Source of the DNA: Devosia sp. FKR38
Lineage (GTDB): Bacteria > Pseudomonadota > Alphaproteobacteria > Rhizobiales > Devosiaceae
Reading direction: 5' to 3'
Length of the DNA stretch: 64,000 bases
NCBI RefSeq assembly: GCF_005222805.1
Contig: NZ_STGC01000005.1
Coordinates: 1,650,456 to 1,714,455 of the forward strand
Made by a program: the position numbers and the translations under genes
Part shown: piece by piece, positions 41,780-52,247 of the stretch
Layout of the letters: each line of letters starts with the position of its first letter
Numbering within the stretch: the stretch's first letter is position 1
Notes under the pieces: generated by a model
The model's input: only the letters and a program-made list of their open reading frames with translations
Told to the model about the DNA's origin: nothing
Database searches by the model: none

Positions 41780-42556
41780 TCAATAGGCCTCGTCTTCGGA
41801 CAGTTCGATATTGGCGGCGCGATGGGCCTCGGCAACCATGGCGCGCACCTTGCCGGCGGCTTCCTCAAGCCGCACGGGATCGGCCGAGCGCAGCACCAGC
41901 TCGGTCATCACCCGATGCTTGCCCATCTGCGGATAGCTGCCCATCTTGACGTCGGGATAGAGCGCCTGCAGCGCGCCCAAGGGGCCACCGATCGTCCCCT
42001 CGCCCACCGCCGCCTTGACGGTGACAGACATGACCTTCTTGCCGCCCTGAAGGGTGGGGGCAATGGCTTCCAGCATGGCGCGCATGATGATCGGCACGCC
42101 GGCCATCACATGCACATTGCCGATGCGAAAGCCCGGCGCTGCGCTCACCGAATTGACGATGAGGTCAGCGCCCTCGGGAATGCGGGCCATGCGCAGCCGG
42201 GCCTCGTTGACTTCGGTGCCGGTCTCGCGCCAGCGCGCTTCGAGCATGGCGCGGGCTTGCGCATTGATCGGCAGGGCCACGCCAAAGGCCTTCGCCACGG
42301 CATCGGCGGTGATGTCATCATGCGTCGGCCCGATGCCGCCTGTGGTGAACACATAGGTGTAGCGTGCCCGCACGGCATTGATGGCGGCAACGATGTCGTC
42401 GGTCTCGTCGCTGACCACGCGCACTTCCTTGAGTTCGATGCCGAGGTCCGTGCAGAAATCGGCGGTGGCGCCGATATTGACGTCCTTGGTGCGGCCGGAG
42501 AGGATTTCGTCGCCGATCACGATCAGGGCGGCAGTGACGGACGGGGCGCTGGACAT
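41780..42556 (-). CDS. CinA-type molybdopterin-binding (MoaB/Mog fold) protein
   Basis: This 258-residue protein starts MSSAPSVTAALIVIGDEILSG and includes VFTTGGIGPTHDDITADAVA, the signature of the CinA N-terminal domain. It has no C-terminal PncC deamidase domain. Such stand-alone CinA proteins act as ADP-ribose or nucleotide pyrophosphatases. The longer frame, which would add 21 residues, is rejected because the domain starts at 42556. It is divergent from map. Confidence 0.9.
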   Translation of the reverse strand: MSSAPSVTAALIVIGDEILSGRTKDVNIGATADFCTDLGIELKEVRVVSDETDDIVAAINAVRARYTYVFTTGGIGPTHDDITADAVAKAFGVALPINAQARAMLEARWRETGTEVNEARLRMARIPEGADLIVNSVSAAPGFRIGNVHVMAGVPIIMRAMLEAIAPTLQGGKKVMSVTVKAAVGEGTIGGPLGALQALYPDVKMGSYPQMGKHRVMTELVLRSADPVRLEEAAGKVRAMVAEAHRAANIELSEDEAY

Positions 42557-42682
42557 GTCGATTTTCCGTGGCTGGAGAGGCCCAGAGACATGCCCCTGTG
42601 CGATAAGCGCGTCAAGCACATCGCCTGCCCTTCCAATCGGGCGGCGACCGGCCTATTTTCGCCGGCAGAACTGGAGTGACTG

Positions 42683-43516
42683 ATGATTACCTTTGTCGAG
42701 GCCCCTGCCAAAGCGCGCCGCACCGCCGGCGTCATCCCGCTGCATGGCGAGGACGGCTTTGCCGGCATGCGCAAGGCCGGCGCCCTGACAGCCCAGGCGC
42801 TCGATATCCTGACCGAATATGTCGAGCCGGGCGTGCCCACCATTACGCTGGACAAAATCGCCTATGAATTTGCCCGCGACCACGGCGCCGTGCCGGCGAC
42901 GATCTTTTACAAGGGCTTCAAGCATTCGCTGTGCACCTCGATCAACCATGTGGTCTGCCACGGCATTCCCGATGATCGCGCGCTGCGCGAGGGCGATATC
43001 GTCAATATCGACCTGACCCTGGTGGTCGATGGCTGGCATGGCGATTCCAGCCGCATGTATCCGGTGGGCGAAATCTCCCGCAAGGCCGAGCGGCTGATCG
43101 AGGTGACTTATGCCAGCCTCGCAGCGGGTCTCGCCGCCGCCAAGCCGGGCAATACCACCGGCGACATCGGCGCCGCCATCCAGACCCTGGCCGAGGCCGA
43201 GCGCATGAGCGTGGTGCGCGACTTTGTCGGCCATGGCGTGGGCAAGCTCTTCCACGACGAGCCCAATATCCTGCATTTCGGCCGCCCCGGCACCGGCGTG
43301 CCGCTCAAGCCCGGCATGATCTTCACCATCGAACCCATGATCAATTTGGGCCGGCCGGATGTGAAAATCCTCTCCGATGGCTGGACCGCGGTCACCCGCG
43401 ACCGCACGCTCTCGGCACAGTGCGAACACTCCATCGGCATCACCGAGACCGGCTGCGAGATCTTTACTCTCTCCCCGGGCGGCATCTTCAACCCCATGGC
43501 ACCCCAGGCAGACTGA
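42683..43516 (+). CDS. map: Methionine aminopeptidase type I
   Basis: This 277-residue metalloprotease removes the initiator Met from nascent proteins. The metal ligands are visible in [19 protein letters not shown] (two Asp), [12 protein letters not shown] (His), IFTIEPM (Glu) and [14 protein letters not shown] (Glu). The N-terminal SH3-binding zinc-finger extension of eukaryotic forms is absent. GGAG lies seven bases before the ATG. It overlaps radC by one base (TGATG), so the two are translationally coupled. Confidence 0.96.
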   Translation: MITFVEAPAKARRTAGVIPLHGEDGFAGMRKAGALTAQALDILTEYVEPGVPTITLDKIAYEFARDHGAVPATIFYKGFKHSLCTSINHVVCHGIPDDRALREGDIVNIDLTLVVDGWHGDSSRMYPVGEISRKAERLIEVTYASLAAGLAAAKPGNTTGDIGAAIQTLAEAERMSVVRDFVGHGVGKLFHDEPNILHFGRPGTGVPLKPGMIFTIEPMINLGRPDVKILSDGWTAVTRDRTLSAQCEHSIGITETGCEIFTLSPGGIFNPMAPQAD

Positions 43517-44247
43517 TGGCAGACCGGCCCGACGCGTTCGACGAGGCCGGATTTCTCCCCGCACCCGCTGCGGCCGACGACCATGCCGGCCATCGCAAAC
43601 GCGTGCGCGACCGCTTCCTCAAGGTCGGCGGCGACGCGCTGGAAGATTATGAACTGCTCGAGCTGGCGCTGCAGCTCATCATCCCGCGCAAGGACACCAA
43701 GGCGCTGGCCAAGACGCTGCTGCGCGAATTCGGCTCCTTCTCCGGCGTATTCAACGCCAGCCAGGCGCGGCTGAGCCAGGTCAAGGGCCTGGGCGAAACC
43801 ACCATCGCCCATCTCAAGGTGATCCAGGCGGTGGCCGCCCGCTTCGGCCGCGACCGCATCGATTCCCAGCAGCCGATCCTGTCGTCCTGGAGCCAGCTGA
43901 TCGACTATTGCAACAGCCAGATGGCCTATCAGTCCATCGAGCAGTTCCGCATTCTCTTCCTCGACAAGAAGAACCGGCTGATCGCCGACGAGGTGCAGCA
44001 GACCGGCACGGTGGACCATACCCCGGTCTATCCGCGCGAGGTGATCCGCCGCACGCTCGAGCTCTCGGCCACGGCGCTGATCCTGGTGCACAATCACCCT
44101 TCGGGTGACCCTGCCCCCTCCTCGGCCGATGTGCGCATGACCAAGGAAATCGCCGACGTAGCCAAGCCGCTGGGCATAACCCTGCATGACCACATCATCA
44201 TCGGCAAATCCGGGCACACCTCGCTGCGCGCCCTCAAGCTGATCTGA
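43516..44247 (+). CDS. radC: RadC-family JAB-domain DNA repair protein
   Basis: This 243-residue protein has an N-terminal helix-hairpin-helix region and the JAB/MPN metalloprotease-like motif [14 protein letters not shown]. The E-x-n-HxHx10D zinc ligands are present. Despite the name, its role in recombination is uncertain in bacteria. It is coupled to map by a one-base overlap and ends three bases before the convergent CelD-like gene. Confidence 0.93.
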   Translation: MADRPDAFDEAGFLPAPAAADDHAGHRKRVRDRFLKVGGDALEDYELLELALQLIIPRKDTKALAKTLLREFGSFSGVFNASQARLSQVKGLGETTIAHLKVIQAVAARFGRDRIDSQQPILSSWSQLIDYCNSQMAYQSIEQFRILFLDKKNRLIADEVQQTGTVDHTPVYPREVIRRTLELSATALILVHNHPSGDPAPSSADVRMTKEIADVAKPLGITLHDHIIIGKSGHTSLRALKLI

Positions 44248-44250
44248 GGC

Positions 44251-45498
44251 TTAGTCTTCGCTCGGCGCCGGCGCGGCAGCAGCGGCGCCGCGGCGGGTCA
44301 ACCGGTCGATCAGCTGGCGCGTCGCACGGATGGCCGATTTGAGCTGCGGATTGGCTTTAATGCGCGCCCGCGTGCGCTGGAAGGCCTGGTGCGCCGCCAC
44401 GATCAGCTGTCCCTGCGGGGTCAGGCCGACATAGTGCTGGCGCAGCGGCAGCTGCTCATTGCACCAGTGGCGCTTCTCGTCGGTATAGCCGCTGCCCATG
44501 TCGAACACGGTGATGCCTTCGTCAAACACGGTCTGCATCACCCGCAGCAGGCATTGCTTGCCGGGCGAACCATTCTGGATGGCCGGATCATCGCTCATCG
44601 AGGAGATCAGGCAGAACATCCGGTCGCCATGCACGATATTGTAGCGCACCGCAACAATGGCGCCGTTGAGCCGCAGCACATGCAGGCGCACATCGGCGCC
44701 CGAGCCGGCCCGCGCCAGATCCTGGTAGAAGCCGATCAACCCGTCGAGCACAAAGGTGTCGCGGATGCCCATGGCCTTGAAGCGCGCCGAGCGCTGCATG
44801 AACATGGTGGCAATGGCTGCCTCGGTGTCGCCGCCGGTGCGGATTTCCGCGAAGCTGACGTCACCCATGGCGGAGAGCCGGTCGCCCTGCTGCCGGTCAT
44901 GCTTGCGGCGCGACTTGTTGCGCTGCAGCCGGTCACAGTCTTCCCAGCTGGCATAATGCGAGCGATAGAGCGTTTCCACCGCCAGCGTGGTGCCCAATTC
45001 GTCAAACAGGCCCTGATGGCCGCCCACTTCGGTGGGAATGGAGCGCAGATAGACCACGTCGCCGCCGCTCAGCGCGCCGGTCATGGCGCTCCACAGCGCC
45101 CGGCGACCGTCCGGCCCCAGCGCGATCAGGCGCTCATAGTCGGCCACCGGCGCATAGCAGCCCGCATGGGCGCCGGGAAACCAGGTGAAGATCGGCAAGC
45201 CATAGACGCGCTTGCGATGCAGCGGCAGCAGGGCCACCGGCACATTGTCGACCAGGCCCACCACATAGCGCTGCTGGCTATTGGGCACCTTGCGGTCCCG
45301 CACCCAGGCGGCAATGAAATCATAGCTTTGGCCAGGCGATTCGATGGTGCCGGCGGTCAGGCGCCGCCACACGGCCTCGACATCCTCGATGCGCTCGCTG
45401 ACCTCAACCACCACGCCCGTGCCCACGGCAGACGCGGCCGCCAAGGCCACGGCATCCCGGGTATCGTCGGGCGATTTCTGGTTCAGTGCGATCTGCAT
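44251..45498 (-). CDS. GNAT-family (CelD/BcsL-like) acetyltransferase
   Basis: This 415-residue protein matches the long GNAT/CelD-like group linked to cellulose and exopolysaccharide production. Motifs seen include YDFIAAWVRDRKVPNSQQRYVV, the mid-region RNKSRRKHDRQQ and the acyl-binding half LRLNGAIVAVRYNIVHGDRM with FDMGSGYTDEKRHWCNEQ. Its acceptor is probably an extracellular polysaccharide or cell-wall precursor. ATG 45498 has GAGGA six bases before it. It is convergent with radC and stands alone. Confidence 0.78.
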   Translation of the reverse strand: MQIALNQKSPDDTRDAVALAAASAVGTGVVVEVSERIEDVEAVWRRLTAGTIESPGQSYDFIAAWVRDRKVPNSQQRYVVGLVDNVPVALLPLHRKRVYGLPIFTWFPGAHAGCYAPVADYERLIALGPDGRRALWSAMTGALSGGDVVYLRSIPTEVGGHQGLFDELGTTLAVETLYRSHYASWEDCDRLQRNKSRRKHDRQQGDRLSAMGDVSFAEIRTGGDTEAAIATMFMQRSARFKAMGIRDTFVLDGLIGFYQDLARAGSGADVRLHVLRLNGAIVAVRYNIVHGDRMFCLISSMSDDPAIQNGSPGKQCLLRVMQTVFDEGITVFDMGSGYTDEKRHWCNEQLPLRQHYVGLTPQGQLIVAAHQAFQRTRARIKANPQLKSAIRATRQLIDRLTRRGAAAAAPAPSED

Positions 45499-45605
45499 GC
45501 TATCCTCGGTCGCAGGCACTATGACCGCCACCTGTAAACCAGAGCTGAACACGAGAATGTGACGGGTTTTGCTTTGCCCACAAGGGTTAAGCGGGTCTTA
45601 CCGCC

Positions 45606-46340
45606 CTAGCCGAAATTGGCCAGAGCCGGAAAGGTCTCGAGGAACCAGTACGATAGGCGGGTGAAATTGCCGGTCAGGAACAGCAGACCCGTGATCACCA
45701 GCAGCACGCCCATCACCCGCTCGACAGTGTGCAGATGCTTCTTGAAGCCCTGGAAGAAGGCCAGGAACGGGCCGATGGCAATGCCGGCCAGAAAGAACGG
45801 TACGCCCAGCCCGAGGGAATAAAGGCCCAACAGGCCCGCGCCCTCCCAGGCCGTGCCTTTGCTGGCCGCCACCGACAGCACCGCCGCCAGCACCGGCCCG
45901 ATGCAGGGCGTCCAGCCGATGGCAAAGGCCAGGCCCAACAGGAACCCACCCAGCGGCCCGCTGGCCATGCCCGGCCCCTGGTGCCGGATCTGCCGGTCGA
46001 GCAGGGCAATGCGATAGACGCCGATGAAGTGCAGGCCCATGGCGATGATGAGCAGGCCCGCAATCGGCGTCAGAATCGGCAGCGCCTGGCGGAACGCCTG
46101 GCCAAAGGCGGTCGCCGTCGCGCCCAGCGCCACGAACACCACGGTAAAGCCGAGGATGAAGAACAGCGAGGTGAAGGCGACGCGGCGCTGCAGCGCGCCA
46201 GCCGTGGTGCCCTCGTCGCGCAGCTGGTCAAAGCTCGCCCCGCTCATATAGGTGAGATAGGGCGGCACCAAAGGCAGCACGCAGGGACTGAGAAAGCTCA
46301 GCACGCCCGCGCCGAACACCAATGGCAGTGAGAATTCCAA
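45606..46340 (-). CDS. ccdA: Cytochrome c biogenesis / thiol-disulfide transporter CcdA
   Basis: This 244-residue, six-helix protein shuttles reducing power from cytosolic thioredoxin to the periplasm. The two redox Cys are visible in LSFLSPCVLPLVPPYLTYMSG and GWTPCIGPVLAAVL. The start is probably the TTG at 46340, which gives the canonical N-terminus EFSLPLVFGAG and has GGAG ten bases upstream; the ATG at 46388 would add 16 Arg-rich residues. No thioredoxin-like or ccm gene is adjacent, which is usual for stand-alone copies. Confidence 0.9.
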   Translation of the reverse strand: MEFSLPLVFGAGVLSFLSPCVLPLVPPYLTYMSGASFDQLRDEGTTAGALQRRVAFTSLFFILGFTVVFVALGATATAFGQAFRQALPILTPIAGLLIIAMGLHFIGVYRIALLDRQIRHQGPGMASGPLGGFLLGLAFAIGWTPCIGPVLAAVLSVAASKGTAWEGAGLLGLYSLGLGVPFFLAGIAIGPFLAFFQGFKKHLHTVERVMGVLLVITGLLFLTGNFTRLSYWFLETFPALANFG

Positions 46341-46458
46341 ACCCGTGCGCTCCAATTGCCGGGCTGTTCTAGCGCACAATGGCGCCAAAGCAATGCGGCC
46401 GAACGCCTATCGCAGACTTGTGAGGGCAGGTCCGCGGTCCGGCGGGCCGATTCGCCGA

Positions 46459-46659
46459 TCAGCTGCGCGCTGAGGCCCCGGCGACATCGCGCACGCGGCT
46501 CCAGCCCTTCTGGCACCAGCCGGCGAGCTGGGTCAGCGCGCCTGGCGCCGGGTCCTGGTAGCGAGCCATCATGCGCTCGGCAACCGCATAGCCCTCGCGC
46601 ACGATCTCGCGAATGAAACGCCGCTCTTCGAGTGTCACGCCGATCGATGGAACACGCAT
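46459..46659 (-). CDS. Small helical protein, unknown function
   Basis: This 66-residue protein (MRVPSIGVTLEERRFIREIV, then REGYAVAERMMARYQDPAPG) has a compact helical, charged core. The ATG at 46659 has GGGG seven bases before it. It is not obviously part of an operon; it sits between ccdA and the rpe gene. I recognise no named family. It is supported mainly by codon use, start signal and amphipathic sequence, and it could be spurious. Confidence 0.5.
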   Translation of the reverse strand: MRVPSIGVTLEERRFIREIVREGYAVAERMMARYQDPAPGALTQLAGWCQKGWSRVRDVAGASARS

Positions 46660-46839
46660 GCCAATCCCCGCCAATGGTTGACGAAGTGTTAACGCATCCT
46701 GTCGCTGATGTCCCGCATCACCGCCCCCTATGGTTTACGCCGGCGGGGAACACGACCAATGGCGCGGCCAACTGCCCTTGCCCTCATGCCCCGTCCCGCC
46801 CTATAGCAGCCATACCCCTCCCGGCTGAGGTGCCAGTCC

Positions 46840-47520
46840 ATGACGTCCCGTCCCATCCGCATTGCCCCCTCGATCCTCTCGGCCGACTTTTCGCGCCTGG
46901 GCGCCGAGGTCGACGCCATCGTCCAGGGCGGCGCCGACTATATCCATGTCGACATCATGGACGGCCATTTCGTGCCCAACATCACCTTTGGCGCCCAGGT
47001 CATGGCCTCGGTGCGCAAGCTGACCACCCTGCCCTTTGACGTGCACCTGATGATCGCCCCGGCCGATCCCTATATCCCCGGCTTTGCCAAGGCGGGCGCC
47101 GACATCATCACCGTGCATGCCGAAGCCGGCCCGCATCTGCATCGCTCGCTCCAGCTCATCAAGGCCGAGGGCAAGAAGGCCGGCGTCGCCATCAATCCGG
47201 CCACGCCCGTCTCGGTGCTCGAACACGTCATCGCCGATGTCGATCTGGTGCTGGTCATGTCGGTCAATCCCGGCTTTGGCGGCCAGAGCTTCATTCCCGA
47301 GAGTCTCAATAAGCTGCGCCAGGCCCATGCGCTGATCGGCAACCGCCCCATCGACCTCGAAGTCGATGGCGGCATCACGCCCGACAATGCCCGCGCCGTC
47401 GCCGATGCCGGCGCCAATGTCTTTGTTGCCGGCTCGTCCGTCTATGGCGGCAATGATCCGACCACCTATGCCCCGCGCATCGCCGCCATCCGCGCCGCCG
47501 CCACCAGCCGCACCGCCTAA
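46840..47520 (+). CDS. rpe: Ribulose-phosphate 3-epimerase
   Basis: This 226-residue TIM-barrel enzyme interconverts ribulose 5-phosphate and xylulose 5-phosphate. Visible motifs are [36 protein letters not shown] (His/Asp ligands), [32 protein letters not shown] and [19 protein letters not shown]. It starts the rpe-purB cluster, with purB 31 bases after its stop. The pathway links it to gnd, also in this window. Confidence 0.97.
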   Translation: MTSRPIRIAPSILSADFSRLGAEVDAIVQGGADYIHVDIMDGHFVPNITFGAQVMASVRKLTTLPFDVHLMIAPADPYIPGFAKAGADIITVHAEAGPHLHRSLQLIKAEGKKAGVAINPATPVSVLEHVIADVDLVLVMSVNPGFGGQSFIPESLNKLRQAHALIGNRPIDLEVDGGITPDNARAVADAGANVFVAGSSVYGGNDPTTYAPRIAAIRAAATSRTA

Positions 47521-47550
47521 GCCCCCTTCTGAACCGGAAAGCCTGACCCC

Positions 47551-48882
<1,332 letters not shown>

Positions 48883-48885
48883 AGC

Positions 48886-49296
48886 ATGATCACCTACGCC
48901 CGCGAAGACGGCCTGACCGCTGCCGACTACATTGCCTGCGTAGGCGCAACCTCCCTTGGCCAGGGCCGCCCCCTGGCCAATACTGACCGCATCCAGGCCA
49001 TGCTCGACAATGCCGACCTGGTCGTCACCGCCCGCGACGCGGATGGCAGCCTGCTGGGCCTCTTCCGCGCCGTGACCGACTGGCACTGGGTCTGCTATTG
49101 TATCGACCTGGCGGTCGTCGAAGGGCAGCAGGGCAAGCACATCGGCCAGACCCTGCTCGACACGGCCACCGCGCTCTTGGGGCCAAAGGTCAGCATCGTG
49201 CTGCTGTCCAAGCCGAACGCCGAGGGCTTTTATCGCCACATTGGCATGGTGGAGCCTATGGCTGCCTTCATGCGTCCAAGGACCGATCGTTCATGA
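48886..49296 (+). CDS. GNAT-family N-acetyltransferase
   Basis: This 136-residue protein has the acetyl-CoA-binding segment VVEGQQGKHIGQTLLDTA and ends FYRHIGMVEPMAAFMRP, as in small cytoplasmic GNAT enzymes. The start is three bases after purB, and its stop overlaps the hydrolase start (ATGA). The acceptor is unknown. Its frame continues the rpe-purB unit. Confidence 0.83.
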   Translation: MITYAREDGLTAADYIACVGATSLGQGRPLANTDRIQAMLDNADLVVTARDADGSLLGLFRAVTDWHWVCYCIDLAVVEGQQGKHIGQTLLDTATALLGPKVSIVLLSKPNAEGFYRHIGMVEPMAAFMRPRTDRS

Positions 49297-49844
49297 AGCT
49301 GGCTGACGCCGATATCCTCATTCTGCCCGGCCTGGGCAATTCCGGCCCCGGCCATTGGCAATTGCGCTGGGCCGAGCGCATGCGCACGGCGGCCATTGTC
49401 GAGCAGGCCGAATGGGACGAGCCCGATCCGGACGACTGGACCGACACCATCGTCAAGGCGGTGGAGCTGGCCGAGCGCAACGTGGTGTTGGTGGCCCATT
49501 CGCTGGCCTGCATCGCCCTGGTGCAGGCGGCGCCGCGCTTTGACGCCGGCAAGGTCAAGGGCGCGCTGCTGGTGTCCCCGCCCGATATCGAAGGCAATCC
49601 AAATGCGCCGGCCGAGGCCAAGGCCTTCGGCACCGTGCCGCGCGAGCCGCTGCCCTTCCCCTCGCTGCTGGTGATCTCGGACACCGACCCCTATTGCGCC
49701 CTCGAAAGCGCCGCCGACTTCGCCGGCGCCTGGGGCTCCGACTTCCACCAGGCGGGCGATGCCGGCCATATCAACGTGGCCTCTGGCCATGGGCCCTGGC
49801 CCGAGGGCTTGCTGATGTTCACCCGGCTGATGCAGCGGCTGTGA
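49293..49844 (+). CDS. RBBP9/YdeN-family alpha/beta hydrolase
   Basis: This 183-residue serine hydrolase has LILPGLGNSGPGHWQLRWAE at the N-terminus, the nucleophile motif VAHSLACI (Ser) and later SDTDPY (Asp) and GDAGHINV (His). These match the RBBP9/YdeN family of small serine hydrolases. ATG 49293 overlaps the preceding stop by four bases and the next ATG overlaps its own stop, so three genes are translationally coupled. The substrate is unknown. Confidence 0.87.
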   Translation: MKLADADILILPGLGNSGPGHWQLRWAERMRTAAIVEQAEWDEPDPDDWTDTIVKAVELAERNVVLVAHSLACIALVQAAPRFDAGKVKGALLVSPPDIEGNPNAPAEAKAFGTVPREPLPFPSLLVISDTDPYCALESAADFAGAWGSDFHQAGDAGHINVASGHGPWPEGLLMFTRLMQRL

Positions 49845-50263
49845 TGGACGGTTACACCATTGCGGCGGGCGCACCGGCGCTCGAGGATTACCTGCGCCTG
49901 CGCATCGCCGCGGGCCTGAGCCCCAAGACGGTCGAACAGGCCAGCGCCGGCCTGCCCAACACCTGGCATGGCGTGCGCGTGCTGCACGAGGGGCGGGTCA
50001 TCGGCATGGGCCGCATCATCGGCGACGGTGGCACGGCCTTTCAGATCGTCGATATCGCCCTGGAGCCCGCCCACCACGGCAAGGGCCTGGGCAAGGCCAT
50101 CATGACCGCGCTGATGGACTACCTCAGCGCCCATGCGCCCGAAGGCGCCTATGTCAGCCTGATCGCCGATGGCGATGCGCGCCACCTCTACGCCAAATAT
50201 GGCTTTGCCCCGGTGATGCCGGCCTCGATCGGCATGGCCATGCGGGTCAAGCGCCCCACCTGA
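49844..50263 (+). CDS. GNAT-family N-acetyltransferase
   Basis: This 139-residue protein has the motif ALEPAHHGKGLGKAIMTALM with the acetyl-CoA loop and ends in YAKYGFAPVMPASIGM. The ATG overlaps the hydrolase stop by one base (TGATG). It is the last gene of the rpe-purB unit and a weak hairpin follows. It differs from the GNAT at 48886 in the core motif, so it is not a duplicate. Confidence 0.87.
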   Translation: MDGYTIAAGAPALEDYLRLRIAAGLSPKTVEQASAGLPNTWHGVRVLHEGRVIGMGRIIGDGGTAFQIVDIALEPAHHGKGLGKAIMTALMDYLSAHAPEGAYVSLIADGDARHLYAKYGFAPVMPASIGMAMRVKRPT

Positions 50264-50269
50264 TTCCGG

Positions 50270-50284
50270 GGGGCCTGCGGCCCC
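50270..50284 (+). terminator. Weak hairpin after the rpe-purB unit
   Basis: The six-pair stem GGGGCC (50270-50275 with 50279-50284) has a TGC loop and is followed by ATCTCA, with no T-tract. It sits six bases after the GNAT stop. Confidence 0.4.
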
Positions 50285-50515
50285 ATCTCACCGCCGCCAG
50301 ATCCCAGCCAAAATGCCGCCGCACAGGCCGCAAATATGGCTGTTTTTCGGTGTCCTGGCTTACATTTAAGTAAGTTGAGATGGCGCTGCCCCGGGTCTAA
50401 TCCTCTCCTGGCTGGTTTGGAAACGCCGGCAGGACACATGGGACCTGCGACGCGACGGAGCCTGAAAACCAGCACCAGACGGGCACTCTGCCCTTTCGTC
50501 TAATGGACTCTCATC

Positions 50516-50821
50516 ATGCGCAAACTTGTTGCATCCGCTCTCGTCACTCTTCTGGTTGCTGCCCCCGTCGGCGCCTTCGCGGCTTCGGCGACTCCCGCCC
50601 CTGCTGCCAAGCCGGCCGCCACCGCGTCGGCCCAGATGACGGACTCCGGCGTGGTCAAGGCGTTCGACGCCAAGGCCCTCACGCTGACCCTGGCCGATGG
50701 CAAGAGCTACACCCTGCCCGCCACCTTCAAGGACCCGGGCATCAAGGTGGGTGCCAAGGTCACCGTGCACTGGCAGCAGAACGGCGCCAAGCTCGACGCC
50801 ACCAGCGTCACCCTGGGCTAA
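50516..50821 (+). CDS. DUF1344-family secreted protein
   Basis: This 101-residue exported protein has a signal peptide (MRKLVASALVTLLVAAPVGA) and a short Ala/Pro linker. A beta-rich domain follows (SGVVKAFDAKALTLTLADGK, later YTLPATFKDPGIKVGAKVTV). It matches the DUF1344 pattern, a small domain frequent in Hyphomicrobiales with no known activity. It is preceded by 250 bases without a gene and followed by a GC-rich hairpin. Its function is unknown. Confidence 0.8.
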   Translation: MRKLVASALVTLLVAAPVGAFAASATPAPAAKPAATASAQMTDSGVVKAFDAKALTLTLADGKSYTLPATFKDPGIKVGAKVTVHWQQNGAKLDATSVTLG

Positions 50822-50829
50822 CCCCCAGC

Positions 50830-50861
50830 AAAAAGGGAGCCGGCGCCTCGCGCCGACTCCC
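50830..50861 (-). terminator. Rho-independent terminator, mainly for the DoxX gene
   Basis: The stem is GGGAG-C-CGGCGC (50835-50846) paired with GCGCCG-A-CTCCC (50850-50861), with one mismatch. On the minus strand it ends in TTTTT at 50834-50830. It is 60 bases past the DoxX stop and could also stop the convergent DUF1344 transcript. Confidence 0.7.
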
Positions 50862-50921
50862 GTCTCGGTTCTTGCGGCCATCGCCGCGCGGCGCGGCCGA
50901 TTGGCCGGACCATCTCTGCGG

Positions 50922-51518
50922 CTAGAGTTCCCAGCCGAGCCGGCGGTCGACCGACCACGCACCGCCACCAAAGGCCGCAAAGAGCCCCACCGCACCCGTC
51001 CAGAACAGCGAGGCAAAGATCGCCTTGTCCTGCACCTGGGCCAGAAAGCCGGTGCCGCCATCGGCCAGCCGGCGCAGCGCATCGGCCGTAAAATACTGCG
51101 CGCCCTCGGGCGAGGCCAGCAGCGCCATCCCCGCCTCGGTCAAAAAGCTCGGGCCATAGGGGTGGGTGTAGTGGAACCACAGGGTGACGGCCAGCATCAC
51201 CACATTGGCCAAGGCCCATGGGCGGGTCAAAAGGCCCGCCATGATGCACAGCCCGCCCACCAGATTGACCACAGCCAGAGCCGGCGACCAGAACCAGCCG
51301 GGATAGAAATGCAGGCTCTCGACGAACCCGGCCATGGCCATGGGATTGCCCATTTTAACCCAGCCCTCATAGGCCAGCACGGCCCCGACAGCCAGGCGCA
51401 AGGCGACCCAGGCAAAGGGCTCGGCAAAGCGGTCATAAAAAGTGCCCAGCACCGGAATGCCCAGCCGGGTCGGCGACTTGGCGGGATTGGCAGAATTGTG
51501 TTCGGTCATGATGGTCAT
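50922..51518 (-). CDS. DoxX-family membrane protein
   Basis: This 198-residue protein has about four membrane segments. The conserved DoxX elements visible are ALRLAVGAVLAYEGWVKMGNP, then GFVESLHFYPGWFWS and VVNLVGGLCIMAGLLTRPWA. DoxX proteins are small inner-membrane proteins tied to redox or quinone metabolism, and this one has an unusually long loop (HYTHPYGPSFLTEAGMALLA). ATG 51518 has GGAGG six bases before it; the longer frame lacks a start signal. Confidence 0.85.
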   Translation of the reverse strand: MTIMTEHNSANPAKSPTRLGIPVLGTFYDRFAEPFAWVALRLAVGAVLAYEGWVKMGNPMAMAGFVESLHFYPGWFWSPALAVVNLVGGLCIMAGLLTRPWALANVVMLAVTLWFHYTHPYGPSFLTEAGMALLASPEGAQYFTADALRRLADGGTGFLAQVQDKAIFASLFWTGAVGLFAAFGGGAWSVDRRLGWEL

Positions 51519-51640
51519 GATAGGCCTCCTTGAGAGGCCCCCATTCTGCACGCCCGCACGGCCAGAACTTTGCGCTAGGTCAAATGTCTGGGAATAAACA
51601 AAATAATCCAGACCCTTGGCGCAGCCGCAGGGTCGGGCAG

Positions 51641-51675
51641 AAACAAAAAAAGGGAGCAGGCCATGCCTGCTCCCT
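51641..51675 (-). terminator. Rho-independent terminator of the DUF1476 gene
   Basis: The ten-pair stem AGGGAGCAGG (51651-51660 with 51666-51675) has a five-base loop and runs into a T-rich tract (TTTTTTTGTTT) on the minus strand. It is 22 bases beyond the gene's stop. Confidence 0.9.
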
Positions 51676-51697
51676 CAACTCTTGCGCTTTGGGGGGC

Positions 51698-52021
51698 TCA
51701 GCCCTCTTTGGCGATCTGCTCATTGGCCACCACGGCCAGCTGCGCCATCTTGGTGCGAATCACATCGTCGCCAATGCTCAGGCCCTTGGCCTTGAGGTCG
51801 CCCGACACCTTGCGGAACACGTCCTCGTCGCCGGCTTCCTCGAAATCGGCCGCCACCACTTCGGCGGCATAGGCCTTGGCCTCGTCGCCCGACAGACTCA
51901 TCAGCTCGGCCGCCCAGATGCCCAGCAGCTTGTTGCGGCGGGCTTCTGCCTTGAAGCGGGTCTCAGCGTCGAAGGCGAACTTGGCCTCTTGCCCCTTCTG
52001 GCGATCTTCAAACTGGCTCAT
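51698..52021 (-). CDS. DUF1476 protein, F1-ATPase zeta-type inhibitor
   Basis: This 107-residue helical protein (MSQFEDRQKGQEAKFAFDAE, then FKAEARRNKLLGIWAAELMS) matches DUF1476, the zeta subunit that inhibits the F1 ATPase in Alphaproteobacteria. ADFEEAGDEDVFRKVSGDL is the typical middle part. It would block ATP hydrolysis by binding between F1 subunits. It is divergent from purC, an arrangement common in Hyphomicrobiales. The gene ends in a strong terminator. Confidence 0.9.
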   Translation of the reverse strand: MSQFEDRQKGQEAKFAFDAETRFKAEARRNKLLGIWAAELMSLSGDEAKAYAAEVVAADFEEAGDEDVFRKVSGDLKAKGLSIGDDVIRTKMAQLAVVANEQIAKEG

Positions 52022-52247
52022 GCAACTCTCCCGCTTGGCTCTCGCGGCCGCCTGTGCGGCCCTAATGCATCGACATAGGCGGTTCAGTTGGCCAAATCAA
52101 CGGGCTCCCGCAGCATGCGACCTTATGCACGGGCCTGCCCGTCCTGCGCCGATGATCCCCAGAGCAAATGCGAAACCGCTTGCCTTTTTGCATGGTTCTG
52201 GCGCATGAAGCGGCCAAATTCCCCACCCCCAACGTTCCGGATTTGCA

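Noticed and set aside
50188-50475. Minus-strand frame of 95 codons between the GNAT and DUF1344 genes
   Set aside because: It overlaps the GNAT gene end in antisense and contains no domain; the intergenic region appears to hold only a hairpin and a promoter.
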